This document shows, piece after piece, positions 46,301 to 57,349 of a DNA stretch of 64,000 nt. The translations under genes were made by a program, and so were the position numbers. The notes beneath the pieces are model-generated. The model did no database searches. It was not told the origin of the DNA and saw nothing but the letters and a program-made list of their open reading frames with translations. Every line of letters starts with the position of its first letter. The stretch's first letter is position 1. This DNA is from Antedon bifida (Eukaryota > Echinodermata > Crinoidea > Comatulida > Antedonidae). Location of the stretch: contig OY727103.1 of assembly GCA_963402885.1 (NCBI GenBank), positions 14,162,085 to 14,226,084 of the forward strand. Reading direction: 5' to 3'.

Positions 46301-49300
46301 CAAGCTATGGAAGATGAAATGTCATTTCTAAAGCAACACTTTCGACATAATTGAACTACCAGAGTGTCAAAGCCCAGTGATGTGAGGGTGGGAAGGAGGG
46401 GAGGGGGTGTTCCTGGGGTTGAGGGAAAGGGTTGGAGAGAAAGATGGGTATTCAAAGTTAAAGAAGATTCAGGGGTAATAAATCATGAAAGGCCTGATAT
46501 GTTGCCATTGGTGAATAAATAATAATAATAATAATATTGTAAGGCCAGATATGTTGCAAAGGCCTAGGATACAGCAAGATCGAAGGCATTGACTATCATG
46601 CAACTTTTATCTTCATGCCCCAAAGATGAGATATATCTCACAGGAAGAGGGTTTCGAGATCCCAGAAATGGGGATAAATTAGTGTACCATTTAAATAAAT
46701 CTATATATAGCCTTAAACAATCTGGGAGAACGGAACAAAATGCTCCGTGAACACATGATTCATAATGGTTTTAACCAAAATTCAAATACAAGAAAAATGT
46801 GTTTATATATTATCATAATATGGGTAGATGACTCAATCATCGCCAGTAGTGACACAACCTTGTTAATGAAGAATGACCCTTAAACATTTTTAAGTGCCTA
46901 ACTTTTTTTTTTATTTAAAAATTTATTTTCGGATAAATGAACATGTATTATACCCCTTTTACACAGCCAGCAAAAATGCGGTGTTGATCCGGAATATTGT
47001 TTCTAGTGCTATTTATAACATACCGTATTTATATGAATAAACGATCAGAAGGGAACTGGATCAAAATGCTCCATGAACATAATAAACATAAGAAAAATGT
47101 ACTTATTATCATAATATGTGTAGATGACTAACATCGTCAGTAGTGACACAACCTAGACAAATATGTTAAAACCTATTTTTTTACATTAAAAGTTTATTTT
47201 CGGATAAATGAACATGTATTATACCCCTTTTACACCACCAGCAAAAATCCGGCGTTGATCGTTCAGAAGGGTTTTTAGGGGGCAGGGGAGGGGGAGGCAT
47301 TTATTTTTTGTGTGTGTAAAATGGTAACATGTATAATCAATTAGATATGAAAAAATGAATATCACTAATAAAATACAGTAAACAATGCATGAAAATGCTT
47401 GTTAAATTGTAGATGCTAATCAATGAATTCTACTACAAATAGAAATGTGTTGTAATACAATATTTTGTGTATATGGATGATGTGAATATATAATATTTTG
47501 TATGAATGAATGATGTTCTATGGCGAGGGGGGTGGGAGGGAAGAGGAGGTTTAATTATTCAAGAGAGCGTTTATTCAAATAAATACGGTAAAATATTTCA
47601 CACAAATTGTAATTTAATATTTTTTTGCTTTGCATATATACTATTTTGTATGCTAAAATATTTAATATGCTTGTTTTAAGTTGTTTTTTCAAATCATTCA
47701 AGTTTTGTGATATGGTTTTTATCATAGTTTTTCTTAAGATTGTTAAATCTTGTTTAAAAAACAACCCAAAAACTGTTAGGAAAATGGTAAACTCTAAAAT
47801 GGGTGAAAACAAGCTATGGAAGATGAAATGTCATTTCTAAAGCAACACTTTCGACATAATTGAACTACCAGAGTGTCAAAGTCCAGTGATGTGAGGATGT
47901 GAGGGTGGGAAGGAGGGGAGGGGGGTGTTCCTGGGGTTGAGGGGAAGGGTTGGAGAGAAAGATGGGTATTCAAAGTTAAAGATTCAGGGGTAATAAATCA
48001 TGAAAGGCCAGATATGTTGCCATTGGTGAATAAAGAATAATAATAATGTAAGGCCAGATATGTTGCAAAGTCCTAGGATACAGCAAGATCGAAGGCATTG
48101 ACTATCATGCAACTTTTATCTTCATGCCCCAAAGATGAGATATATCTCACAGGAAGAGGGTTTTGAGATCCCAGAAATGGGAATAAATTAATGTACCGCT
48201 TAAATAAATCTATATGGCCTCAAACAATCCGGGAGAACTGGAACAAAATGCTCCGTGAACATAATAAACATAAGAAAAATGTACTTATTATCATAATATG
48301 GGTAGATGACTAACATCGTCAGTAGTAACACAACCTTGACAAATATGTTAAAAACTTTTTTTTTACTTTAAAAGTTTATTTTCGGATAAATGAACATGTA
48401 TTATACCCCTTTTACACAACCAGCAAAAATGCGGCGTTGATCCGGAATATTGTTTCTAGTGCTATTTATAACATACCGTATTTATTTGAATACGCGTTTA
48501 TTGTTCAGAAGGGTATTTAGGGGGCGGGGGGTGGGGAGGGTTTACTCAAAGGTGGCGTTTATTCGGAGCAGGCATTTATTTTTTGTGTGTGTAAAATGGT
48601 AACATGTATAATCAATTAGATATGAAAAAATTAATATCACTGATAAAATACAGTAAACAATGCATGAAAATGCTTGTTAAATTGTAGAACATGCTAATCA
48701 ATGAATTCTACTACATATAGAAATGTGTTGTAATACAATATTTTGTGTATATGGATGATGTGAATATATAATATTTTGTATGAATGAATGATGTTCTATG
48801 GCGAGAGGGCTGGGGGGGGGGGGGGGGTGGGGAGGAGGTTTAATTATTCAAGAGAGCGTTTATTCAAATAAATACGGTAAAATATTTCACAAAAATTGTA
48901 ATTTAATATTTTTTTGCTTTGCATATATACTATTTTGTATGTTTAAATATTTAATATGTTTGTTTTAAGTTGTTTTTTTCGAATCATTCAAGTTTTGTGA
49001 TATGGATTTTATCATAGTTTTTCTTAAGATTGTTATATATATAATATTTTATTTTTAAACAACAACCCAAAAACTGTTAGGAAAATGGTAAACTCTAAAA
49101 TGGGTGAAAACAAGCTATGGAAGATGAAATGTCATTTCTAAAGCAACACTTTCGACATAATTGAACTACCAGAGTGTCAAAGCCCAGTGATGTGAGGGTG
49201 GGAAGGAGGGGAGGGGGGTGTTCCTGGGGTTGAGGGGAAGGGTTGGAGAGAAAGATGGGTATTCAAAGTTAAAGAAGATTCAGGGGTAATAAATCATGAA

Positions 49301-49980
49301 AGGCCAGATATATTGCCATTGGTGAATAAAGAATAATAATAATGTAAGGCCAGATATGTTGCAAAGGCCTAGGATAAAGCAAGATCGAAGGCATTGACTA
49401 TCATGCAACTTTTATCTTCATGCCCCAAAGATGAGATATATCTCACAGGCAGAGGGTTTTGAGATCCCAGAAATGGGAATAAATTAGTGTACCGCTTAAA
49501 TAAATCTATATATGGCCTCAAACAATCTGGGAGAACTGGATCAAAATGCTCCATGAACATAATAAACATAAGAAAAATGTACTTATTATCATAATATGGG
49601 TAGATGACTAACATCGTCAGTAGTGACACAACCTTGACAAATATGTTAAAACCTATTTTTTTACATTAAAAGTTTATTTTCGGATAAATGAACATGTATT
49701 ATACCCCTTTTACTCCACCAGCAAAAATCCGGCGTTGATCGGAAATAGTGTTTCTAGTGTTTCGGGAAAGGGGGCGGGGTGGGGGTTAATTCAAAGGTGG
49801 CGTATTTGGGGGGGGGGGGTGTCGAGGCATTTATTTTTTTGTGTGTAAAGTGGTAACATGTATAATCAATTAGATATGAAAAAATTAATATCACTGATAA
49901 AATACAGTAAACAATGCATGGGGGGGGGGGGGGGGGAGGGAAGAGGAGATTCAATTATTCGAGAGAGCGTTTATTCAAGA
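40335..49980 (+). repeat. MITE-containing tandem array with 2.8-kb higher-order repeat
   Basis: A landmark (CATGAAAATGCTTGTTAAAT) recurs at about 40,951, 41,760, 43,049, 44,579, 45,857, 47,388 and 48,662. Spacings after the second alternate near 1,280 and 1,530 bp, giving a dimeric higher-order unit of about 2,808 bp. Blocks at 44.7-45.4 kb and 47.5-48.2 kb look identical at this offset. Each monomer holds a MITE of about 400 bp plus about 1 kb of flank. The repeated 85- and 71-codon frames (for example 44,747-45,004 and 47,555-47,812) are copied with the array and show no domain; I treat them as non-coding. Confidence 0.9.
41578..41975. mobile_element. MITE unit of the array (clearest example)
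   Basis: The left end ACCGTATTTATATGAATAAA is mirrored by TTTATTCAAATAAATACGGT on the right, with TA flanking each side. The interior has a G-rich stretch, TGTAAAATGGTAACATG, and a second G-rich stretch before the right end. Other copies lie at about 42,858-43,262, 45,665-46,071 and 48,476-48,880, with truncated ones between. Confidence 0.75.
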
Positions 49981-50400
49981 CCACCCAAGAAGTACTTTTA
50001 TCAGAAACAGGGTAAGCTCAATATACGGCATATTCCTTTCCTTGTTTATTCTGGGTGGATTTTAAAGCAAAAGAATGAAATCATGTAGCGGTATCTTCTT
50101 GGTGCAGTATTTGCGTCCAGCTGTTAAGGTAGTATACTCCTTGTCTGATGAAATGAAGGAGGAGGCTTTATTATATAATTTCTTTTAGTTTTTTTTTATC
50201 TTATGTTCAGTTACATTTTCATTTTATTTTTCTTTTGTTCCAAGAAATTTAGTTTTATTTGTGCATTTGATACTTACTTTGAGTAAAAAAAAAATAGTTT
50301 TTTAGAAATTTCCAGCTGATATAATGATAAAATATAATACATTATTTTAGTTTTTTGTGCAAGACATTATTTAAAAAAAAAACAAAAACAAAACAGCAGA
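49980..50400 (-). pseudogene. Decayed SIM-family relic, inverted copy of the 34-kb relic
   Basis: Read on the minus strand, 50,020-50,150 matches 34,068-34,180 (GGAGTATACTACCTTAACAG, ACGCAAATACTGCACCAAGA). The match continues on the far side: 50,165-50,390 mirrors 33,890-34,060. The two relics are thus inverted repeats about 16 kb apart, bracketing the array. Confidence 0.65.
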
Positions 50401-51160
50401 GTAATTTGTAAGGCCTGGCCTAGTGCTAGCATTTTATATCTATGCCAGTAAAAGCTGCAGTATTGTTTTATATAGATACAATTACATTGTTGTGTTCTTT
50501 ACTGAACAAAAGTCATGTTGACTATGTACGATTGCGACATGAGGTTTTATGAGGTTGCCTGAAACATTTTTATAAAAATTAACAATATTAATGTTATTAT
50601 CTTTTGGTTTATGTAATTATTTTTACAATAATGTTGATTCTACTATAGCCAACAATTTTTTAACAATGAATGACGTTCAGTCTGTCCACAAATATCGGGA
50701 CACGATTTTAAACACTTACTGAAGAACGACCCTTTAAGGGTGGTAATGATATTTTCCGTATGAAAGATGTAGGTAGAATATCAAACTTATTAGGGATTGA
50801 TTTTGTTCAAGGTGAAAACTTTATAATCAGAAATCAGGAATGATAGTTGATACTTTCAACTTCAGACAAATGAGCCTTTTGGAACAGCATACATTGTGCT
50901 GGATTGAACAAGATTCACTAGGGGATTTCAGTGTCAGCATTTATTACTAGACAGATGTCTTTCTTTTTGATAGTGGTTTCCATTCAGATATTAAAGAAAA
51001 TTCTTTTGTAAAAGGGGAAAACAAATTTACACTGGATACTGCAAGTGTCAATTTATTTGAGCTAATACAGGCACAAACAAAGGAAATGTCAAATTCCCAG
51101 GAACAGTCAGTAGATGCAGTAGGCCTACATAGATTTCAAGGAAATAAAGGTAAATAAACA
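50400..51160. other. No gene recognised
   Basis: Longer open stretches occur on the plus strand at 50,980-51,120, possibly part of the Gypsy relic that follows. No motif was identified. Confidence 0.3.
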
Positions 51161-51164
51161 TGTC

Positions 51165-51480
51165 AGAGTACAATTGCACGACAAATGTAGCTAATATGTG
51201 GCAGAAAGACCATCAAAGAGAACAGTGTTGGTTCAAAGAGAAAATGTGCAACAACTGTGGTAAAGTGGGACAAGGTGTATGTGGTAATTAACATGGACTT
51301 TGAACTGGAGATCAGCTGTGACCCTGATCCCAAACAATGTATATAATCATAAGAGTGATGTTCTGTTAGAAACTACCAGTAAAATATGTTATAGTTTTAT
51401 ACAGGGGAAAGCGTAATGCATAGGAAAGGCCAAAGTTGATATAACCAGATGCAGACCACTTCTTATTCAGACGAGACTGC
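51165..51480 (+). pseudogene. Decayed Ty3/Gypsy gag knuckle and protease region
   Basis: At about 51,215-51,290 the plus strand reads QCWFKEKMCNNCGKVGQG, the second zinc knuckle of a Gypsy gag with its His lost. The following 180 bases have the spacing of the pepsin-like protease start, but the catalytic D-T-G is not present and frames shift. Dead fragment. Confidence 0.5.
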
Positions 51481-52054
51481 CTAATAAAAGTGAACCTAAA
51501 TTCTTGCCTTCAGGTTATGTTGTCTACATAAATGATGAAATGAAATTAGCCAAAAAAATAGAGGTTTGGAGATTACACTGGGATTGCTTGGCAGATTTAA
51601 CAAGTCTTTATTTTGTTCTATCACTCCATATATAGATTAAATTGGAATAAATAATTTGAATATTACATTTGAATAAGTTTAACTTTATTTTTACAGGATT
51701 TTGATATCTGAATATTACAGCTTTGGTTTGGGGTATGGTAAAACTTAACCACATATTGTGGGCCACATGATCTATTATTATTGGTGATCAAAATATTGAT
51801 TTTCTTAAGCAACATTCGAATGTTTATAACCTAAAGAATATCATGGATATTATATAACCTTGTTCAGGGACTTTTGATCGCTTAATGAAGCCAAGTTTAT
51901 TGAGGATATTAGAAAATTGCCATACAATCAGTTAGAGGAATGTTAATGTTACTCCCAGGTTCCGAAGATCTATTCCATTTACATTTCTGGTGATCATAGC
52001 ATTTGTGCAATTTTATGTAATTTTCTTTGTAGTTTTATTGTTGTTGTTGTTTTC

Positions 52055-52306
52055 ATGTTTAAGTTTCATCATAAGAAGTTGCCTATTACTTTTGATTCTT
52101 TCTTTGCTACAAACAATTCCAAACATAATTATGAGACAAGGGCTAAATACAATTTAAGCACTGCTTTCAAAAGGACCATATTGGGCCAACAAAGTGTCAC
52201 ATACAGAGGCACTAATGTGTGGAACTCACTACCCAATGACATTAAAATGTCAACCAGTATTGGTATGTTCAAACATAAAATTCATGATATGTTTGTCACC
52301 AGTTAA
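52055..52306 (+). pseudogene. L2/CR1-type LINE, 5'-truncated RT C-terminus and 3' end
   Basis: An 83-codon frame includes KHNYETRAKYNL and YRGTNVWNSLPNDIK, the conserved last helix of L2/CR1 ORF2; the intact LINE at 8.4 kb has GAKLWNSLNAI at the same place. Sequence to about 52,570 (TTTATTTATT run, AATAAAG) looks like its 3' tail. Confidence 0.65.
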
Positions 52307-52579
52307 TTCATTTTCTCTCGACATTTGATTTGTTATTATCACTGCATTATTTCTATTGTTAGTATTTTTATCATTACAATTAATATGGTACATTATACTG
52401 TTTTTATTTATTTATTTATTTAATTATTTATCTATTTCAAATTTTTTTTCGTTTTAAGAGGCTTTGCGTCTAAAGCATTAGCTTACAGCTTAACCCCTTT
52501 CACAACTTCAATTAATTTTGCATGTACTTTGTATTATCTGAGATTGTGAATAAAGTTATATATATACAATTGTCATAAT

Positions 52580-53206
52580 TACAGTATGCCACCAATCAAA
52601 ATGAATTACCATATTTTAAGTGGACTAATAAAATTTCTTTAATCTTGAATACTGTAAAAATACCTTCTCAAAATGTTATAGATTTGGGATGGGGGAAATA
52701 GAAAACGATACCTTGTGAACATAACCTAGAAATATAGGATGCATATACTTTATATGTTTATTTTTACTCATATATTTACGTTATTCATGGTTTTATGACA
52801 TACTATTTGCATTATTGAGAGACAATGTCATAATAATATATCAGACAATTAGTCAACATGTAGGCTAGGCCTAAGTGATAATTTTCATTGCTTTACAACA
52901 GCAGGGTCAGGCTTGACTTAATTTATAAATGAGTTGAAATTCACAACTGTAGAGGGCTGTGTTTTTGCTGTTGGATCTTGTGATTGGAAGAATAATATTT
53001 ATAATTGCATATTCTGTAGAAAAGGCTATTTCCATTCCTCCACACTGTCTAGGCATATGCCTCCATTTTGTATATAGGCCTACAAGGAAGCCTAGAAAAG
53101 CATGCAAGAAAATGCATGCACAAGAAAAGGAAAAGAAATTAGAGAGGAGAGTGTGCATCTCAAAAAAAATAAAAAATAATAAAAAATAAACAAAATTAAA
53201 CAAAAT
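52580..53206. other. Downstream flank of the intact SIM-array gene
   Basis: No gene. The frame 52,959-53,189 on the plus strand ends in a Lys-rich low-complexity stretch with no recognisable domain. For the minus-strand gene this is the 3' untranslated side. Confidence 0.4.
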
Positions 53207-54218
53207 TTACCATGTTGCTTCATATCGAACTGGTGGCCGACTCCTTCTCCCGGATCTAGTTCGGTAAACAGTGGCTGCCAGTGCCGGGGGTGCCACCACA
53301 GCCGGAGGCACAACCATGGCCGGAGGCACCATCACAGCCGGAGGCCCCACCACAACAGGTGCGGCAGGGACCTCTGGAGGAGCGGGTACCTCTGGTTGGG
53401 CTGGCACATCCGGTGCGGCAGGCACCTCATCCTCATCATTGATGACGACCGGATCCTCATCATCATCATCATCATCATCATCATCCGTGATTAGAACCGG
53501 TTCATCCTCCATAATAACTACCGGTTCATCATCATCACTGATAACGACTGGTTCTTCATCAATGATCCGCACCGGTTCATCATCATCATCACTAATGACT
53601 ACCGGTGCGTAATCAATGATTTGAACCAGTCTGTTACCCCACCGCCATCCAATCGGTCGATCATCAACGACAGCCGGATTAGCAGCCACAGGTTCGCCAT
53701 ACCTTTCATAAACCTCTTCCCTTACTGGCAGATTATCTCTATCGAGTGGCCCTAAACGCCTGTGCCATCCTTCTAGGAAGTACCAATTAAATCCATATGG
53801 AACATGCAAACGATGAACATAACCAGGATAATCAACTAAAGGATAAAAAATAGGTTCAGGTACAGGAAACAAATAAACAGGTGGACGGATACGAGGTAAA
53901 TGTGGTGGTGGTGGTGGCAATCGTGGGGGAGTTGCTGGTCGTGGGGGAGTTGCTGGTCGTGGGGGAGTTGCTGGTCGTGGGGGAGTTGCTGGTCGTGGGG
54001 GAGTTGCTGGTCGTGGGGGAGTTGCTGGTCGTGGTGGTGGTGCTGGTCGGGGTGGTGGAGATGGGGAGCGGTGAACAACTCTTGGATTTCGGCCAAAAGG
54101 ATGAAATCGACGACACCTTCGTGGTCTTAGTACTCTTGGTGCAGCATTTGCATCTGCTTCAATTCCATTGGTTTTGTACACTCCGTGGCTGATAAAATTG
54201 TTCGCTTCCTCCTGGAGG
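53207..54218 (-). CDS. Intact tandem-SIM-like acidic protein, exon 2 (unknown function)
   Basis: I do not recognise this gene. With exon 1 (57,125-57,147) it gives 344 residues. Order: basic block RPRRCRRFHPFGRNP (39-53); PPRPAT repeats, six copies (about 69-107); aromatic domain (109-200) with VYLFPVPEP, VPYGFNWYFLEGWHR and YERYGEPVAANP; then seven hydrophobic-acidic motifs: VQIID (206), VVISDDD (214), VRIIDEE (224), VVISDDD (232), VVIMEDE (241), VLITDDD (249), VVINDED (265). These fit the SUMO-interacting motif pattern (three or four V/I/L next to acids or Ser). An Ala/Pro/Val-rich linker leads to TRSGRRSRPPVRY, a basic end also seen near the C-termini of some retroelement integrases. The acceptor has ten T's before AG; phase 2 matches exon 1. 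Function, likely SUMO binding, is inference. Confidence 0.75.
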
Positions 54219-55297
54219 CTAAAAAAAAAATAGAAACGGAATAATAAATAAAAATATCCAAACAAATAAAAACCTTTATAATAAATATTGGTCTATTATC
54301 TGAAATTGGTTAATCCTAAATTGGCACTATATCTAAAGATATAGAATAAAATACCAGTGGATACAGACTTCACCTTTTAACCTTTAGTTCATGGGGTACA
54401 AGATCATTTTATTTTATTTTGTTCAAAATAATTTATTTGGTATAAAAAATAATTTACAATACAAATATAAATCCACGGGCATAGACACTCTACAATTGAG
54501 CAGGCTAATGGAGGTGACCCGATCCATGAGATATAAACTGACTGGAATATATGGTTATCAAATAGGCCTGCCAAGCAAGTATGACCAAGTAGTCAAATCT
54601 TCACTTCCAGGTAAATATTAAAATAGCATTTTATAGCATGGGGTATTACGAGAACTTCCTATAGTTGATGCAATTTCCCTTTTATTTATTCATGATACTG
54701 TAAGATCTTTACTACAGATAAAAAAAAATGATTGAATGTATCAAAATTGATATTGAGTCTACTATTAATAATTATAGGCATCTTTGAGATTAAATATTAT
54801 AATAAAACATGTTTTATTCCTGTATTTTTTTAGTAAATTTAAATGTACTACATATCATTATGTGATCTGTGTGTGGGTTTCATAGTAAGAAAATATAGAC
54901 CTATTTATATTATTTAAATCAAACATGTAGATTATGATGGCCGACATATAAATACGGATTGTCTTGACAATGCTACTATATACTGTAAGCAGTATTCCGG
55001 GTTTGGCTTATTTTTTATTTACTCATCATCTTCTAAAGGAAAGAAAGGGTTAGCCTCACTTTACTCACTGAATGTCCCCATTACCATACCAATTGTAGGC
55101 ATAGTTTAGGCCTACATAATGCAGTACAGTACTAAAATCTTAAATCCTCCCATTGGCAGAGCAATATCGAAATTTGGTAGGTAGGGCCTACAGCAGGATG
55201 ATTTATGTACCATATTTCGGCCTAGCTTATTGGATTAAAGTGTAATTTACACGTTACTAATATAGCTGAAGAGCCTACTAATTAAAGTGTTACGCAC
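54219..55297 (-). other. Intron of SIM-array gene, proximal part
   Basis: From the acceptor to the inner exon 1 copy. It contains AGACCAATATTTATTATAAAGG near 54,270-54,290, also present in the introns of plus-strand members. No coding exon seen. Confidence 0.5.
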
Positions 55298-55469
55298 AGG
55301 CAAAGCATTCCTGCAGCCATTTTCCGATTTTTTTTATCTCGTTATATGCCTAATCGCGTCAAAGATAAGAGAAACGCGGGGGAATTTGACAAGTGTTTTA
55401 TAGACACATGGAAGTCAATGAAGCGTAACATCACCTGCAACATCATGCATAGTATGATAGAAGACCAAT
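55298..55469 (-). promoter_or_regulatory. Inner promoter and alternative exon 1 of SIM-array gene
   Basis: Inverted CCAAT (55,465-55,469), ATGCATGAT block, TATAAAA at 55,396-55,402 and a 23-nt exon (55,298-55,320, MAAGMLC plus two bases) with donor GTGCGT. Phase and length match the outer exon 1, so it could feed the same exon 2, or be the remains of a deleted copy. The donor differs from the usual GTGAGT. Confidence 0.6.
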
Positions 55470-57124
55470 CAAAACTTCTGTCTCATTATCAGTGAGATTC
55501 GTGATATCAACCATAGAAATACGTTTTTGAAAAAGACGCAAGTTCTGTTTCGCACCTGCCTTGTATTTCGACTTCAAACTTAACTTTATATCGTAAATTT
55601 CACACCTTAGAATTATTAGGCCTCAATGTTCTTTTGTGAATGAAAATCACATACAAACTAACAACTAAATCCTTAAATTGAATACAGTAGACGTGTTTCT
55701 CGCACCCACCTCCATTAACAGTACTTGTATATACTATTTTTTGTTTCTATGGAGCGCCAAAAGAGAGTTAAAGACTCAAGGGGAATGCGTCTTCCTAGGC
55801 TATAGGTAGTGATGCTGATTTAGGGTCGATTAATATTCGTTGAATAGGCCTACAGTACAGTACAGTATCAGCAGTAATATTACAGCATTTTCATTGACAA
55901 AACATATTGAAATTAAACGTGTATTTCGCCAATATTTGCATTAAAAGTAGACATATATATACAATATTGAACGATTTTTGAAAGGAAATGAAATTGCATA
56001 GCAAAACTGAATTAAAACATTTTAAATCAGCCTAAAAATGATAATTTCGTCATTAAAATCAATATCATTATCAAGATTCGATTGAAGTGCACGATAACAC
56101 AGCAACATAATCTTATTGCTTATTTATACTAATAGAGCATACTGTACATTGGTAGGCCTAGTCGTCGCGTCGAAGATAGGAGAGAGACGCGGGTGAAACC
56201 TGGATGAAAACATTTTATATTAGTCTAAACATGATTCCTTTATTTTTAATTTAATTAAATTATTTACCTAATTTAAATCAATTTCATTATTAAGCTAAAA
56301 ATTCGATTGAAGTGCCCGATAGCACAGCACAATAATCCCCTTTGTGATTTACTGTCACAGATTAGTTAAAGTTTATTTAGTTTCCCTCTGCTTTTTTTGT
56401 AAGGGCTTGGGACTTTCTAATACAAAGTGCAATGAATAATTAAATGTAAATTATAATGTATTTAATAAAACTTATTGTAATTGATAAAATACAGAATAAT
56501 TCACTACATGAATCATTGCTCGTTGGATTTCAGAATTAACAATTGTTGATGTTATGCAACTCCATCAATAGACCACAAAACATCCAAAGTGATCCCAATA
56601 GGACCTTATAGTATTTATTTTTACATTAAATGTAGTAGTTTACCGAGCATTTGCATGAGAACTTGTGTTTGCAACAAATGTGACAAATGGTTGTAACCAT
56701 CGGCATATTTTCTGAATTCATGATGATCAAGAATACAATGTTTATTAAAAATCACTAGATATCTTACAAAAATGTAATACTAAAATAAACTTGGTGGTGC
56801 AAAATGGAAAGTGTACACAATAAATTACCAATTGTAGGCATAGTCTAGGCTCAGTTTTAAATAAAGTTTGGCTTTACATAGACTATTGATTGTGGCCGAC
56901 GTGGTCAGCCTTATCACTCCAGGCTCAATGTGCATAGCGTGAGAGCTTGAGGTGGTTTGCTAAAAAGCGTGAGCCTCGCCCTACTGCCAGATAGCCTACT
57001 ATATACTACTACTACTACTAACATGAATTAATATTAATTAAGTGTTACTCATGTTAATTAAAGGCCTACACAATTACACGTTACTAATACAACTGAAGAG
57101 CCTACTAATTAAAGTTTTACTCAC
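55470..57124 (-). other. Intron of SIM-array gene, distal part
   Basis: Much of it (56,340-57,110) matches, inverted, the intron of plus-strand members at 25.82-26.56 kb, so the intron was duplicated with the gene. 55,800-56,000 matches the upstream module at 22.1 kb. No coding exon seen. Confidence 0.55.
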
Positions 57125-57147
57125 AGGCGAAGCATTCTTGCTGACAT
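57125..57147 (-). CDS. SIM-array gene, exon 1
   Basis: Encodes MSARMLR and the first two bases of a Leu codon, followed by GTGAGT. Joining to 54,218 restores an open frame of 345 codons including the stop. The same 23-nt exon occurs at 24,500 and, mutated, at 23,776, which supports it as a conserved exon. The start is the first ATG after the TATA box, about 100 bp downstream. Confidence 0.7.
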
Positions 57148-57242
57148 TTTCTTTTTTGTATTTTTTTTTGTTCATATACTATATATACCTATAACTTAAG
57201 AAAATAGATTTAGTAGAGACGCGCGGGGGAATTTGACGAGTG

Positions 57243-57345
57243 TTTTATACACATGGAAATCAATGAAGCGTAACATCAGCTGCAAAATCATGCATAGTAT
57301 GTGATAGAAGACCAATCAAAATAAAGATTGAAACAACTTCTTTCT
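57243..57345 (-). promoter_or_regulatory. Promoter of the intact SIM-array gene
   Basis: TATAAAA at 57,243-57,249 (minus strand) and an inverted CCAAT at 57,312-57,316, with TATGCATGATTTTGCAGC between. The block is conserved in five copies in the window. Confidence 0.65.
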
Positions 57346-57349
57346 GTCT

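Noticed and set aside
44747..47812. Identical 85- and 71-codon ORFs repeated at 44.75/47.56 and 44.82/47.63 kb as a possible gene family
   Set aside because: They exist because the 2.8-kb unit is duplicated; they overlap a MITE end, share no domain and are broken in diverged units.
52959..53189. Plus-strand 76-codon ORF next to the intact SIM-array gene
   Set aside because: No domain, Lys-rich low-complexity end, no splice context; likely chance.
53271..53612. Plus-strand Ser/Thr/Gly-rich ORF opposite the acidic array, and similar minus-strand ORFs at 22.8, 25.0, 28.9, 29.3 and 30.7 kb
   Set aside because: Reverse-strand shadows of the GAT-rich array; low complexity, no splice or start support.
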